64,000 nucleotides of DNA from Pseudomonas viridiflava. GTDB lineage: Bacteria; Pseudomonadota; Gammaproteobacteria; Pseudomonadales; Pseudomonadaceae. A model generated the notes under the pieces. That model was given only the letters and a program-made list of their open reading frames with translations, ran no database searches and was not told the origin of the DNA. The first letter of the stretch is position 1; every line of letters begins with the position of its first letter. A program made the translations under genes and the position numbers. Positions 16,469 through 25,237 of this stretch are shown one piece after another. The DNA is taken from contig NZ_UUIS01000096.1 in assembly GCF_900589395.1 (NCBI RefSeq), positions 186,001-250,000 on the forward strand. The letters are read 5' to 3'.

Positions 16469-17440
16469 ATGCAGACTTTGTACCCGCAGATCAAACCTTA
16501 TGCCCGGCACGATCTGGCCGTGGAAGCTCCGCATGTGCTTTATGTCGACGAAAGCGGCTCGCCGGACGGCCTGCCAGTGGTGTTCATTCATGGTGGCCCG
16601 GGCTCGGGCTGCGATGCGCAGAGCCGCTGCTACTTCGACCCCAACCTGTACCGTATCGTAACGTTCGACCAGCGCGGCTGTGGCCGTTCCACGCCGCACG
16701 CCAGCCTGGAGAACAACACCACCGGGCACCTGATCGAGGACCTGGAGCGTATTCGCGAGCACCTGGGCATCGACAAATGGGTGCTGTTCGGCGGCTCATG
16801 GGGCTCGACCCTGGCGCTGGCGTATGCCCAGACCCACCCTGAGCGTGTGCATGCCCTGATCCTGCGCGGCATCTTCCTGTGCCGCCCGCAAGAGATCCAG
16901 TGGTTCTACCAGTGCGGCGCCAGCCGCCTGTTCCCCGATTACTGGCAGGACTTCATCGCGCCGATCCCGGCCGAAGAGCGCGACAACCTGCTGGCGGCCT
17001 ATCACCGGCGCCTGACCGGCTCTGACCAGATCGCCCAGATGCACGCGGCCAAGGCCTGGTCGGGCTGGGAAGGCCGCACCGCGACCCTGCGCCCGAACCC
17101 GCAAGTGGTCGAGCGCTTCTGCGAACCGCAGCGCGCCCTGTCGATTGCGTGCATCGAGACCCATTACTTCGTCAACAATGCCTTCCTGGAAGACAACCAG
17201 TTGATCCGCGACATGCACAAGATCGCGCACCTGCCGGGCATCATCGTGCATGGTCGCTATGACGTGATCTGCCCGCTGGACAACGCCTGGGAGCTGCACC
17301 AGGCCTGGCCGGGCAGCGAGTTGCAGATCATCCGCGATGCCGGGCACTCGGCCGCCGAGACCGGCATTGCCGATGCCCTGGTGCGCGCCGCCGCCCAGAT
17401 TGCCGACAACCTGCTGGACCTCTCGCCCGAAGAAGCCTGA
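16469..17440 (+). CDS. pip: Prolyl aminopeptidase (proline iminopeptidase)
   Basis: 323 residues, an alpha/beta hydrolase of peptidase family S33 that removes N-terminal proline from peptides in the cytoplasm. The oxyanion motif HGGPGSGC is at residues 41-48 and the nucleophile elbow GGSWGS carries Ser110. The triad is completed by Asp265 (HGRYDVICP) and His293 (DAGHSA). DQRGCGRSTPHA at about 67-78 is also characteristic. The start has GAGCACTT upstream and gives the usual MQTLYPQIKPY. It reads towards dtd, but a 107-base repeat lies between them. Confidence 0.97.
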   Translation: MQTLYPQIKPYARHDLAVEAPHVLYVDESGSPDGLPVVFIHGGPGSGCDAQSRCYFDPNLYRIVTFDQRGCGRSTPHASLENNTTGHLIEDLERIREHLGIDKWVLFGGSWGSTLALAYAQTHPERVHALILRGIFLCRPQEIQWFYQCGASRLFPDYWQDFIAPIPAEERDNLLAAYHRRLTGSDQIAQMHAAKAWSGWEGRTATLRPNPQVVERFCEPQRALSIACIETHYFVNNAFLEDNQLIRDMHKIAHLPGIIVHGRYDVICPLDNAWELHQAWPGSELQIIRDAGHSAAETGIADALVRAAAQIADNLLDLSPEEA

Positions 17441-17467
17441 GGCTTGCCGTCCTGACGCATGGGTTCA

Positions 17468-17574
17468 GTAGGAGCGCGCTTGCCCGCGACCGAGTGCGGA
17501 GCGCTCGCAAAATCTCGGAGACGCTGAAAATCTACGACTGCTGCGCAGCCGGTCGCGGGCAAGCGCGCTCCTAC
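17468..17574. repeat. REPIN/MITE-like element, copy B (107 bp, internally deleted)
   Basis: Perfect 25-base terminal inverted repeats at 17468-17492 (GTAGGAGCGCGCTTGCCCGC then GACCG) and 17550-17574. The core is a shortened version of copies A and D: it keeps GAGTGCGGAGCGCTCGCAAAAT and ACGCTGAAAATCTACGACTG but lacks about 46 internal bases. It lies between pip and dtd. Loss of the middle with intact ends is how internally deleted non-autonomous elements usually look. Confidence 0.85.
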
Positions 17575-17627
17575 GGGCCAGGTACAGTGGCAAGTGTGCA
17601 GGGCCAAGGGGCACTCAAGGAGCATTC

Positions 17628-18065
17628 ATGAAAGGGTTGTTGCAACGCGTGCGTGGGGCGCGTGTCGAGGTGGGTGGGGAGGTGGTCGGTGCCATCGACC
17701 AGGGGCTGCTGGTATTGGTCGGGGTTGAACCTCAAGACACGACCGCCAGTGCCGACAAACTGTTGCACAAGCTGCTCAACTACCGGGTCTTCAGTGATGC
17801 CGACGGCAAGATGAACCTGTCGCTGCGCGATGTGCAAGGGGGCTTGTTGCTGGTCTCGCAGTTCACCCTGGCGGCCGACACCCGCAGCGGGCTGCGTGCG
17901 GGTTTCTCAAAAGCGGCGCCACCGGCCCTCGGGGCTGAAATGTTCGACTATCTTCTCAGGCAGGCCCAGGGCGCTCATCCGCAGGTGGCTGCGGGCCGTT
18001 TTGGTGCGGACATGCAAGTGCATCTGGTGAACGACGGACCGGTCACGTTCCTGTTCGAGACCTGA
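17628..18065 (+). CDS. dtd: D-aminoacyl-tRNA deacylase
   Basis: 145 residues, the standard length for DTD. It hydrolyses D-amino acids mischarged on tRNA (for example D-Tyr-tRNA) as a homodimer. Diagnostic motifs are SQFTLAAD (Ser77-Gln78, Thr80) and the cross-dimer Gly-cisPro motif NDGPVTF (Gly137-Pro138) close to the C-terminus. The ATG is preceded by CAAGGAGC, a strong ribosome binding site. It lies downstream of pip on the same strand, with a REPIN-like element in the gap. Confidence 0.97.
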   Translation: MKGLLQRVRGARVEVGGEVVGAIDQGLLVLVGVEPQDTTASADKLLHKLLNYRVFSDADGKMNLSLRDVQGGLLLVSQFTLAADTRSGLRAGFSKAAPPALGAEMFDYLLRQAQGAHPQVAAGRFGADMQVHLVNDGPVTFLFET

Positions 18066-18327
18066 AAAAGGCAGGCTTTTACAGGTCTGTAACCGTCAGG
18101 TATCAAAGTAATAAAAACTTTGTCATAGCTGATGCGTTGTCACGCGCGCTACAGGATAATCGCGCGCTAATTGGCCATTACCGATGGCCCGCCGGAAGGC
18201 AGTGCGAAGACAGTTCGACATCTGATGAGGGAATCATTAAGCCCTTTTGGAGTCCGAACAGTGCTCGCCAACCGGCACTGGATAGCTGGCCGTTGGTTCT
18301 TTAATCGTTTTTCGGCGAGGGTTGCTC

Positions 18328-20238
18328 GTGATTGTTAGTCCCTGTGATGCTCCAAAGACACCTGTCACCCGGCTGCGTAATGCGCTGATGGCAAGCACTG
18401 CATTGGTCTGCCTGTTCGGCTCTGGCCAGTTGTGGGCATTCAATCTTGATGATGTGGCTGCAAGGGCAAAAGACCTGGCCGGGCAGAAGTTCGAAGCCCC
18501 CAGGAGCAACCTGCCGGGTGAGTTCCGCGACATGAAGTTCGCGGACTACCAGAAAATCCGGTTCCGCGATGACAAGGCCGAGTGGGCGGGTGAAAAGATC
18601 CCGTTCAAGTTGTCCTTCTATCACCAGGGCATGCACTTCGACACGCCGGTGAAAATCAACGAAGTCACCTCCACCACGGTCGATGAAATCAAGTACGACC
18701 CGGCGCGGTTCGACTTCGGCGAACTGAAGTTCGACCCCAAGGCCACCGAAAAGCTCGGCTATGCCGGTTTCAAGGTCACCTACCCGATCAACAAGGATGA
18801 CAAGCAGGACGAGATCATGACCATGCTGGGCGCGAGTTACTTCCGCGTCATCGGCAAGGGCCAGGTCTATGGCTTGTCGGCCCGTGGCATGGCCATTGAC
18901 ACCGCCGTACCGTCCGGTGAGGAATTCCCGCGCTTCAAGGAATTCTGGATCGAAAAACCCAATGCCGAAGATGGCCACCTGGTCATTTACGCCCTGCTCG
19001 ACTCGCCACGTGCCACCGGTGCCTATCAGTTCATCCTGCGCCCGGGTTCTGACACCCGCGTGGACGTGAAATCGCGCATGTACCTGCGTGACAAGGTCAC
19101 CAAGCTGGGCGTGGCGCCTTTGACCAGCATGTTCCTGTTCGGCACTCACCAGCCGCCGCGCACGCAGAACTTCCGTCGCGAGCTGCATGACTCCAGCGGC
19201 CTGTCGATCCAGGCGGCCAACGGCGAGTGGCTGTGGCGTCCGCTGAACAACCCGCGTCACTTGTCGGTCAGCAGCTTCTCGGTCGAGAACCCGCGTGGTT
19301 TCGGCCTGCTGCAGCGTGGCCGCGAGTTCAGCCAGTTCGAAGACCTCGACGACCGCTACGACAAGCGTCCAAGCGCCTGGATCGAGCCGCGTGGCGACTG
19401 GGGCAAGGGTGTGGTCGAACTGGTCGAGATTCCGACCGCCGACGAAACCAACGACAACATCGTGGCCTTCTGGAAGCCTGAAACCCTGCCTGCTCCCGGT
19501 GAGCCGGTGGATTTCAACTACCGCATCCACTGGACCATGGACGAAAACGCCATCCACTCGCCGGACCTGGGCTGGGTCAAGCAGACCCTGCGCTCGATCG
19601 GTGACGTGCGCCAGGCCAACCTGATTCGTCAGCCTGACGGCACCCTGGCCTTCCTGATCGACTTCGTCGGTCCCGTGCTGTCGGCCTTGCCGGAAGACAA
19701 GACCATCCGCAGCCAGGTGACCACCGACGAAAATACCGAGCTGGTCGATAACAACCTGCGCTACAACCCGGTGACCAAGGGTTATCGCCTGAGCCTGCGG
19801 ATCAAGGTCAAGGACACCAGCCGTCCGATCGAGATGCGTGCCTACCTGCTGCGCGAAATCCCGGCCGAGCCTGGCAAGGAACCGGCGCTGCTGGTATCCG
19901 ACGACCAGAAGGCACCGAACAAGGCGCCGGCCCAGGGCGCGGTGAAAGACACCAATGCCGTGGCCAAGGCCGAGGCGGTCAAGGCTGCCGAAACCGGCAA
20001 GCCGGACGCGACCAAGCCGGACGCTGCCAAGCCCGAGGCAGGCAAGCCGCCAGTGGCCCAGGCACCTGCCGAAGCTGCCAAGCCTGAAGCCGGCAAGGCC
20101 GATGTGGCCGCTGCCGAAGCGGGCAAGGACACCGCCCAGCCACCTGCAACCGAAGCTGCACCCACCCTTCCGGAGCCGGCCAAGACCCTGCAAGTCCTGA
20201 CCGAGACCTGGAGCTACCAGTTGCCTAGCGATGAGTAA
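18328..20238 (+). CDS. mdoG: Glucan biosynthesis protein G
   Basis: 636 residues. A periplasmic protein needed to make osmoregulated periplasmic glucans, probably for branching. The signal peptide ends at about residue 37 (SGQLWAF), followed by the OpgG/OpgD domain (FNLDDVAARAKDLAGQKFEA, FWIEKPN, MYLRDKVTKLGVAPLTSMF, DFNYRIHW). I chose the GTG at 18328 because GCGAGG lies 7 bases upstream; the TTG at 18322 is too close to it. The C-terminal tail, about residues 530-625, is a low-complexity run of Lys-Pro-Asp/Glu-Ala units that makes the protein over 100 residues longer than the E. coli protein. It overlaps mdoH by 8 bases. I see no strong promoter in the 262-base gap upstream. Confidence 0.95.
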   Translation: MIVSPCDAPKTPVTRLRNALMASTALVCLFGSGQLWAFNLDDVAARAKDLAGQKFEAPRSNLPGEFRDMKFADYQKIRFRDDKAEWAGEKIPFKLSFYHQGMHFDTPVKINEVTSTTVDEIKYDPARFDFGELKFDPKATEKLGYAGFKVTYPINKDDKQDEIMTMLGASYFRVIGKGQVYGLSARGMAIDTAVPSGEEFPRFKEFWIEKPNAEDGHLVIYALLDSPRATGAYQFILRPGSDTRVDVKSRMYLRDKVTKLGVAPLTSMFLFGTHQPPRTQNFRRELHDSSGLSIQAANGEWLWRPLNNPRHLSVSSFSVENPRGFGLLQRGREFSQFEDLDDRYDKRPSAWIEPRGDWGKGVVELVEIPTADETNDNIVAFWKPETLPAPGEPVDFNYRIHWTMDENAIHSPDLGWVKQTLRSIGDVRQANLIRQPDGTLAFLIDFVGPVLSALPEDKTIRSQVTTDENTELVDNNLRYNPVTKGYRLSLRIKVKDTSRPIEMRAYLLREIPAEPGKEPALLVSDDQKAPNKAPAQGAVKDTNAVAKAEAVKAAETGKPDATKPDAAKPEAGKPPVAQAPAEAAKPEAGKADVAAAEAGKDTAQPPATEAAPTLPEPAKTLQVLTETWSYQLPSDE

Positions 20239-22810
20239 TACACACCCGGCGCCAGAGTCTCTGAACGAGTACCTGGCACACCTGCCAATGACCGATGCGC
20301 AGCGGGCCGAACTGGCCGGCTGCACCTCGTTCTCCGAATTGCACCAGCGTCTGTCGGCCCAGCCGGACGCCGCACCTGCCGAGGCCGCCCAGGCTTCGGT
20401 AGGCACGCGCCTGACCCTGGCCACCGCCGATGAGCTGCGCGACGCCGAAATGCTGACCGTCGACGCCAGTGGCCGGCTGTGCCTGAAGACCGCGCCTCCG
20501 ATTCGTCGTACCCGAGTGGTGCCCGAGCCCTGGCGCACCAATATCCTGGTGCGTGGCTGGCGGCGCCTGACCGGCAAGAGCAACCCGCCCAAGCCGGTCG
20601 ACGACCTGCCGCGCGACCTGCCCAAGGCGCGCTGGCGCACGGTCGGTTCGATCCGTCGCTACATTCTGCTGGTGCTGATGCTTGGCCAGACGATTGTGGC
20701 CGGCTGGTACATGAAAGGCATTCTGCCGTACCAGGGCTGGTCGCTGGTGTCGCTGGACGAAATCACCCGCCAGACCTTCGTGCAGACCGCCATGCAGGTG
20801 CTGCCGTATGCCTTGCAAACCAGCATCCTGCTGCTGTTCGGCATTCTGTTCTGCTGGGTGTCGGCCGGTTTCTGGACCGCACTGATGGGCTTTCTGGAAC
20901 TGATCACCGGGCGCGACAAGTACCGCATCTCCGGGGCCAGTGCCGGTAACGAGCCGATTGAAGCCGGTGCACGCACCGCGCTGGTGATGCCGATCTGCAA
21001 CGAAGATGTGCCAAGGGTGTTTGCCGGCCTGCGCGCCACCTTCGAGTCCGTGGCCGCCACCGGCGACCTGGACCGCTTCGACTTCTTCGTGCTCAGTGAC
21101 ACCAACGAGACCGACATCGCCGTGGCCGAGCAACAGGCCTGGCTGGACGTGTGCCGCGAAACCAGCGGCTTCGGCAAGATCTTCTATCGCCGTCGCCGCC
21201 GTCGCGTCAAACGCAAGAGTGGCAACCTCGACGACTTCTGCCGTCGCTGGGGCAGCGACTACCGCTACATGGTCGTGCTCGATGCCGACAGTGTGATGAG
21301 CGGTGAGTGCCTGACCAGCCTGGTGCGCCTGATGGAAGCCACGCCAGACGCCGGCATCATCCAGACCGCGCCACGGGCGTCGGGCATGGACACCCTGTAT
21401 GCGCGCCTGCAACAGTTTGCCACCCGTGTATACGGGCCACTGTTCACCGCCGGCCTGCACTTCTGGCAATTGGGCGAATCGCACTACTGGGGGCACAACG
21501 CGATCATTCGCATGAAGCCGTTCATCGAGCACTGCGCCCTGGCGCCATTGCCCGGTAAAGGTGCGTTCGCCGGTTCCATCCTTTCGCACGACTTCGTCGA
21601 AGCGGCGCTGATGCGCCGGGCCGGGTGGGGCGTGTGGATTGCCTACGACCTGCCGGGCAGCTACGAAGAGTTGCCGCCCAACCTGCTGGACGAACTCAAG
21701 CGCGACCGTCGCTGGTGCCACGGCAACCTGATGAACTTCCGCCTGTTCCTGGTCAAGGGCATGCACCCGGTGCACCGTGCGGTATTCCTGACCGGCGTGA
21801 TGTCCTACCTGTCGGCGCCGCTGTGGTTCTTCTTCCTGGTGCTGTCCACCGCGCTGCTGGCGGTCAATACCCTGATGGAGCCGACCTACTTCCTGGAGCC
21901 GCGACAGCTGTACCCGTTGTGGCCGCAGTGGCACCCGGAAAAGGCCGTCGCCCTGTTCTCGACCACCATCGTGCTGCTGTTCCTGCCCAAGCTGCTGAGC
22001 GTCATCCTGATCTGGGCCAAGGGCGCGACCGGTTTTGGCGGCAAGTTTAAGGTCACCGTGTCGATGATCAGCGAAATGCTGTTCTCGATGCTGCTGGCGC
22101 CGGTGCGCATGCTGTTCCACACCCGTTTCGTGCTCGCCGCGTTCCTGGGCTGGGCCGCGACCTGGAACTCGCCGCAGCGTGACGACGACTCCACGCCGTG
22201 GTCCGAGGCGGTCAAGCGTCATGGTCCGCAGACGCTGTTGGGTGTGGCCTGGACCCTGCTGGTGGCCTGGCTGAACCCGAGCTTTCTGTGGTGGCTGGCG
22301 CCGATCGTGGTGTCGCTGATGCTGTCGATCCCGGTGTCGGTGATTTCCAGCCGCACCAACCTTGGGCTGAAGGCTCGTGACGAGAAGCTGTTCCTGATCC
22401 CTGAGGAATACGACACGCCCAAAGAGCTGCAGTCCACCGACCAGTACACCCACGAAAACCGCTGGCATGCCCTTAAACAGGGCTTCGTACGCGCCGTGGT
22501 CGACCCGCAGCAGAACGCCTTGGCCTGTGCCATGGCGACCTCGCGCCATCGTGTGGCCGCTCCGATCGAGTCATTGCGCGCCGAGCGTGTCGAGCAGGCA
22601 CTCAAGGTAGGCCCTGAAAAGCTCAGCAACCATGAGCGGCTGATGCTGCTCAGCGATCCGGTGGCGCTGTCGCGCCTGCACCAGCAGGTCTGGAATGTGC
22701 AACATCCAGAGTGGTTGGCTGCCTGGCATGCCTCCATCGAGGCCGACCCGCATGCACCGCTGCTGCCGTTGCAGCCGGCCGGCGCCTTGCCGGTACCATT
22801 GCCGGCCTGA
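20231..22810 (+). CDS. mdoH: Glucans biosynthesis glucosyltransferase H
   Basis: 859 residues of the inner-membrane processive GT2 family enzyme that polymerises the linear beta-1,2-glucan backbone from UDP-glucose. A cytoplasmic N-terminal region of about 135 residues is followed by two transmembrane helices (about 140-160 and 190-225). The large cytosolic catalytic domain then holds DTNETD, DADS near residue 351, SHDFVEAALMRRAGW near 451 and RRWCHGN near 492. A cluster of helices covers about residues 510-720. The ATG is inside the last codons of mdoG (ATGAGTAA, 8-base overlap), so the two are translationally coupled. A terminator follows 11 bases after the stop. Confidence 0.97.
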   Translation: MSNTHPAPESLNEYLAHLPMTDAQRAELAGCTSFSELHQRLSAQPDAAPAEAAQASVGTRLTLATADELRDAEMLTVDASGRLCLKTAPPIRRTRVVPEPWRTNILVRGWRRLTGKSNPPKPVDDLPRDLPKARWRTVGSIRRYILLVLMLGQTIVAGWYMKGILPYQGWSLVSLDEITRQTFVQTAMQVLPYALQTSILLLFGILFCWVSAGFWTALMGFLELITGRDKYRISGASAGNEPIEAGARTALVMPICNEDVPRVFAGLRATFESVAATGDLDRFDFFVLSDTNETDIAVAEQQAWLDVCRETSGFGKIFYRRRRRRVKRKSGNLDDFCRRWGSDYRYMVVLDADSVMSGECLTSLVRLMEATPDAGIIQTAPRASGMDTLYARLQQFATRVYGPLFTAGLHFWQLGESHYWGHNAIIRMKPFIEHCALAPLPGKGAFAGSILSHDFVEAALMRRAGWGVWIAYDLPGSYEELPPNLLDELKRDRRWCHGNLMNFRLFLVKGMHPVHRAVFLTGVMSYLSAPLWFFFLVLSTALLAVNTLMEPTYFLEPRQLYPLWPQWHPEKAVALFSTTIVLLFLPKLLSVILIWAKGATGFGGKFKVTVSMISEMLFSMLLAPVRMLFHTRFVLAAFLGWAATWNSPQRDDDSTPWSEAVKRHGPQTLLGVAWTLLVAWLNPSFLWWLAPIVVSLMLSIPVSVISSRTNLGLKARDEKLFLIPEEYDTPKELQSTDQYTHENRWHALKQGFVRAVVDPQQNALACAMATSRHRVAAPIESLRAERVEQALKVGPEKLSNHERLMLLSDPVALSRLHQQVWNVQHPEWLAAWHASIEADPHAPLLPLQPAGALPVPLPA

Positions 22811-22821
22811 TGCCTGCTCAC

Positions 22822-22850
22822 AAAAACGCCCCTGATCCAGGGGCGTTTTT
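22822..22850 (+). terminator. Rho-independent terminator of mdoGH
   Basis: The stem AAAAACGCCCCTG / CAGGGGCGTTTTT closes a 3-base loop (ATC) and ends in a T-run (GTTTTTGTTTG). It begins 11 bases after the mdoH stop. The A-run on the left side would let it also work in the opposite direction for the minus-strand chemoreceptor gene, although 190 bases separate them. Confidence 0.93.
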
Positions 22851-22885
22851 GTTTGTGACGCTGACGTGCAGCCCACACAGGACCG

Positions 22886-23001
22886 GTGGGAGGCGGCTTG
22901 CCGGCGCCCGCTTGCGGCGATCGGCTGCGCAGCAGTCGTAGATGTTCAGCGAAAGCCACAGTGAATCATGGGGTCTTTTCGCGACCGTTGGTCGCTCCTA
23001 C
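22886..23001. repeat. Composite REP region with GTGG and GTAG heads
   Basis: The left end starts GTGGGAGGCGGCTTGCCGGC, a REP of a different subtype, and the right end is TTCGCGACCGTTGGTCGCTC then CTAC (22978-23001), the reverse complement of the GTAG-headed hairpin seen at 6201 and 25124. Between them is TCGTAGATGTTCAGC. Two REP subtypes facing each other in one gap suggests nested or successive insertions between mdoH and the convergent chemoreceptor gene. Confidence 0.6.
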
Positions 23002-23041
23002 AGATCGGGTGTTTTCAGCGCCTAACGTGGCGGGTGATTGC

Positions 23042-24982
23042 CTACACCTTGAAGCGCCCGACCAGTTCCTTCAAGTGCGTACCCAGGCGCGCCAATTCGA
23101 TGCTGGAGGCGGCGGTTTCTTCGCTGGCCGCAGCGGTCTGCTCGGAGATGCTGCGCACATTGACCACGTTGCGGTTGATCTGCTCGGCCACCGTGCTCTG
23201 CTGCTCGCTGGCCGCGGCGATCTGCTGGTTCATGCCCTGGATGCTGGCCACCGTGCGGGTGATCTGCTCCAGCGCGCTGCCGGCGCGGCGGCTCAGTTCC
23301 ACGCTCTGATCGGTCAGGCTGCGGCTGTTGTCCAGGGTCGTGGCCACTTGCTGGGTGCCGTTTTGCAACGCCGCGATCAGCTCTTCGATTTCCTCGGTCG
23401 ATTGTTGGGTGCGTTGCGCCAGGCTGCGCACCTCGTCGGCCACCACGGCAAACCCGCGCCCGGCTTCTCCGGCCCGTGCCGCTTCGATGGCGGCATTGAG
23501 GGCCAGCAGGTTGGTCTGTTGCGAAACGGACTTGATCACGTCGAGCACTCCGACGATCTTGCCGCTTTCCTGCTTGAGGCGGTTCATCGCCTGGGTCGAA
23601 TGGCACATTTCGCCGGCCAGCTGTTCGATCTGGCCGATGGCCTGGCTCACCACTTGGTCGCCATCGCGTGCCTGTTGATCAGCCTGCGCAGCGGCCTGCG
23701 AGGCCTCCTGGGCATTATTGGCAACCTGTAGCACGGTGGCGGCCATCTGATTGATGGCCGTGGCCACCTGATCGGTCTCCTCCTTCTGGTTATTGACGCC
23801 CGCGCTGGTTTGTCCGGTGACTGCCGACAGTTGCTCGGCGGCGCTGGCAATCTGTGTGACGCCATCACCAATGCCGTTGACCAGGGCGCGCAGGTTCAGG
23901 GTCATGGCCTGGATGCTGCTTTGCAACTGGCCCATTTCATCGCGGCGCCGGCTGTGCAGGTCGTGGCTCAGGTCGCCCTGGGCAATGCGCCCGGCGGCGG
24001 TCAGGGCCCGGCGCAAGGGCACCAGGATCTGTCGAGTCATGATCCAGGCGGCCAGCAGCCCGGCCAGCAGGGCCAGCGAGGTGACAGCGGTCAGGGCGGT
24101 GCGGGCCTGCCTGGCCTCGCGGTCGCGCAACACTTCTTGCAGGCCGATCAGCCCGGCCACCGAGTCGAGCATCGAGTCGCCCAGCGCTTCCATGCCTTGT
24201 TGGCCCTGCTGGACCTTGAGTTGCACGGTGTAGAACGTGCCCAGTGCCTGTTTGTAATCGTGCAAGGCCTGTTCGGCCGGCTTGAGCGCCTGCAGGTTGT
24301 CACCGGCCTGGTCCCGGGCGATCTGGCGGATTTCTTCCAGGGCTTCATCGAGGGCGACGATGGCGGCGCTTTCATCGGTCTGCCTGCCGGTGAGGGTATA
24401 GGCCTGCACTTGTGCGCTGGCCTGCTGGATATGCTGCTTGAGCTGCGACAGATTGGTGAACTCCTCCAGCCGCTCGCCGTTGTCCTGCTCCTGACTCACA
24501 GCCTTGAGCACTTCGGTTTCGACATCGACGATGGCCTTGACCGTCTGGGCCGCCTGTTGCTTGAGTGTGTCTGCGGCGCTGTCGCGGTCCTTGCGCTGTC
24601 CGCTCAGTTCGGCAAAGGTCTTTTCCATGGCCGCCACAATACGGCTCTGGGCATTCAACAGGTCCAGGCTGCGCGTGTCCTCGATAGCCTTGTGCAGCAG
24701 GCTGAGCTGGGTTTCCAGCTCGTTGAGGCGGTCTGCGACCCGCGTGGCGTTCTGCGGGGTGTTTTCCTGGCGAAACAGAATGCGCTCGGCACGCAGGTCC
24801 TTGGTCAGGCTGCCCAGTCGGGCGCTGGCCGAGATCGACTCGGCGCGGTCGATCATGATGCCCAGACCGTACCAGCCGGTCAGGGTAATGGTCAGGGTCA
24901 GGCCCAGTACCAGGCCGAATCCCAGCGCCAGTTTGAGCCGGACACTGAGGTTTTCCAGCGATTGATTGATCCTGCGCAACAT
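23042..24982 (-). CDS. Methyl-accepting chemotaxis protein, HBM-type sensor
   Basis: 646 residues. TM1 is at about residues 17-40 (LALGFGLVLGLTLTITLTGW). An all-helical periplasmic sensor of about 250 residues has the size and pattern of the helical bimodular (HBM) domain of Pseudomonas McpS/McpQ. TM2 is at about 296-315, HAMP at about 316-370, and the cytoplasmic signalling domain follows with the hairpin EAARAGEAGRGFAVVADEVR. There is no C-terminal NWETF-type CheR tether. It is the neighbouring paralogue of the gene at 25238-27148, near identical in the signalling part and divergent in the sensor, so it probably binds a different small ligand. Confidence 0.9.
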   Translation of the reverse strand: MLRRINQSLENLSVRLKLALGFGLVLGLTLTITLTGWYGLGIMIDRAESISASARLGSLTKDLRAERILFRQENTPQNATRVADRLNELETQLSLLHKAIEDTRSLDLLNAQSRIVAAMEKTFAELSGQRKDRDSAADTLKQQAAQTVKAIVDVETEVLKAVSQEQDNGERLEEFTNLSQLKQHIQQASAQVQAYTLTGRQTDESAAIVALDEALEEIRQIARDQAGDNLQALKPAEQALHDYKQALGTFYTVQLKVQQGQQGMEALGDSMLDSVAGLIGLQEVLRDREARQARTALTAVTSLALLAGLLAAWIMTRQILVPLRRALTAAGRIAQGDLSHDLHSRRRDEMGQLQSSIQAMTLNLRALVNGIGDGVTQIASAAEQLSAVTGQTSAGVNNQKEETDQVATAINQMAATVLQVANNAQEASQAAAQADQQARDGDQVVSQAIGQIEQLAGEMCHSTQAMNRLKQESGKIVGVLDVIKSVSQQTNLLALNAAIEAARAGEAGRGFAVVADEVRSLAQRTQQSTEEIEELIAALQNGTQQVATTLDNSRSLTDQSVELSRRAGSALEQITRTVASIQGMNQQIAAASEQQSTVAEQINRNVVNVRSISEQTAAASEETAASSIELARLGTHLKELVGRFKV

Positions 24983-25123
24983 AGGGGTTTCTCCTGCTTG
25001 GGAATGGCGTCATGAGCGCATCGGCAGGAGGAAGTGGAGCGCGACCTGAGTTGGTCGTAGGAAAATTCCGAACGGTTACGGAAGGTGAAGCCGGTCACAG
25101 ACGCCGGCCCCGGCACACTATTT

Positions 25124-25195
25124 GTAGGGGCGACCAACGGTCGCGAAAGACCCGCATGATTCACTGCGGCATTCGCGACCGTTGGTCGCTCCTAC
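25124..25195. repeat. Inverted pair of GTAG-headed REP hairpins between two chemoreceptor genes
   Basis: The 24-base arms 25124-25147 (GTAGGGGCGACCAACGGTCG then CGAA) and 25172-25195 are reverse complements with one mismatch, around a 24-base spacer. Each arm also folds on itself (GCGACC-AAC-GGTCGC). It sits in the 255-base gap between two chemoreceptor genes on the same strand; the gap has no other obvious structure. Confidence 0.8.
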
Positions 25196-25237
25196 GGGGG
25201 CATGATGAGCATGCGTTGTGTTTTTGGCGCGGCCCGG

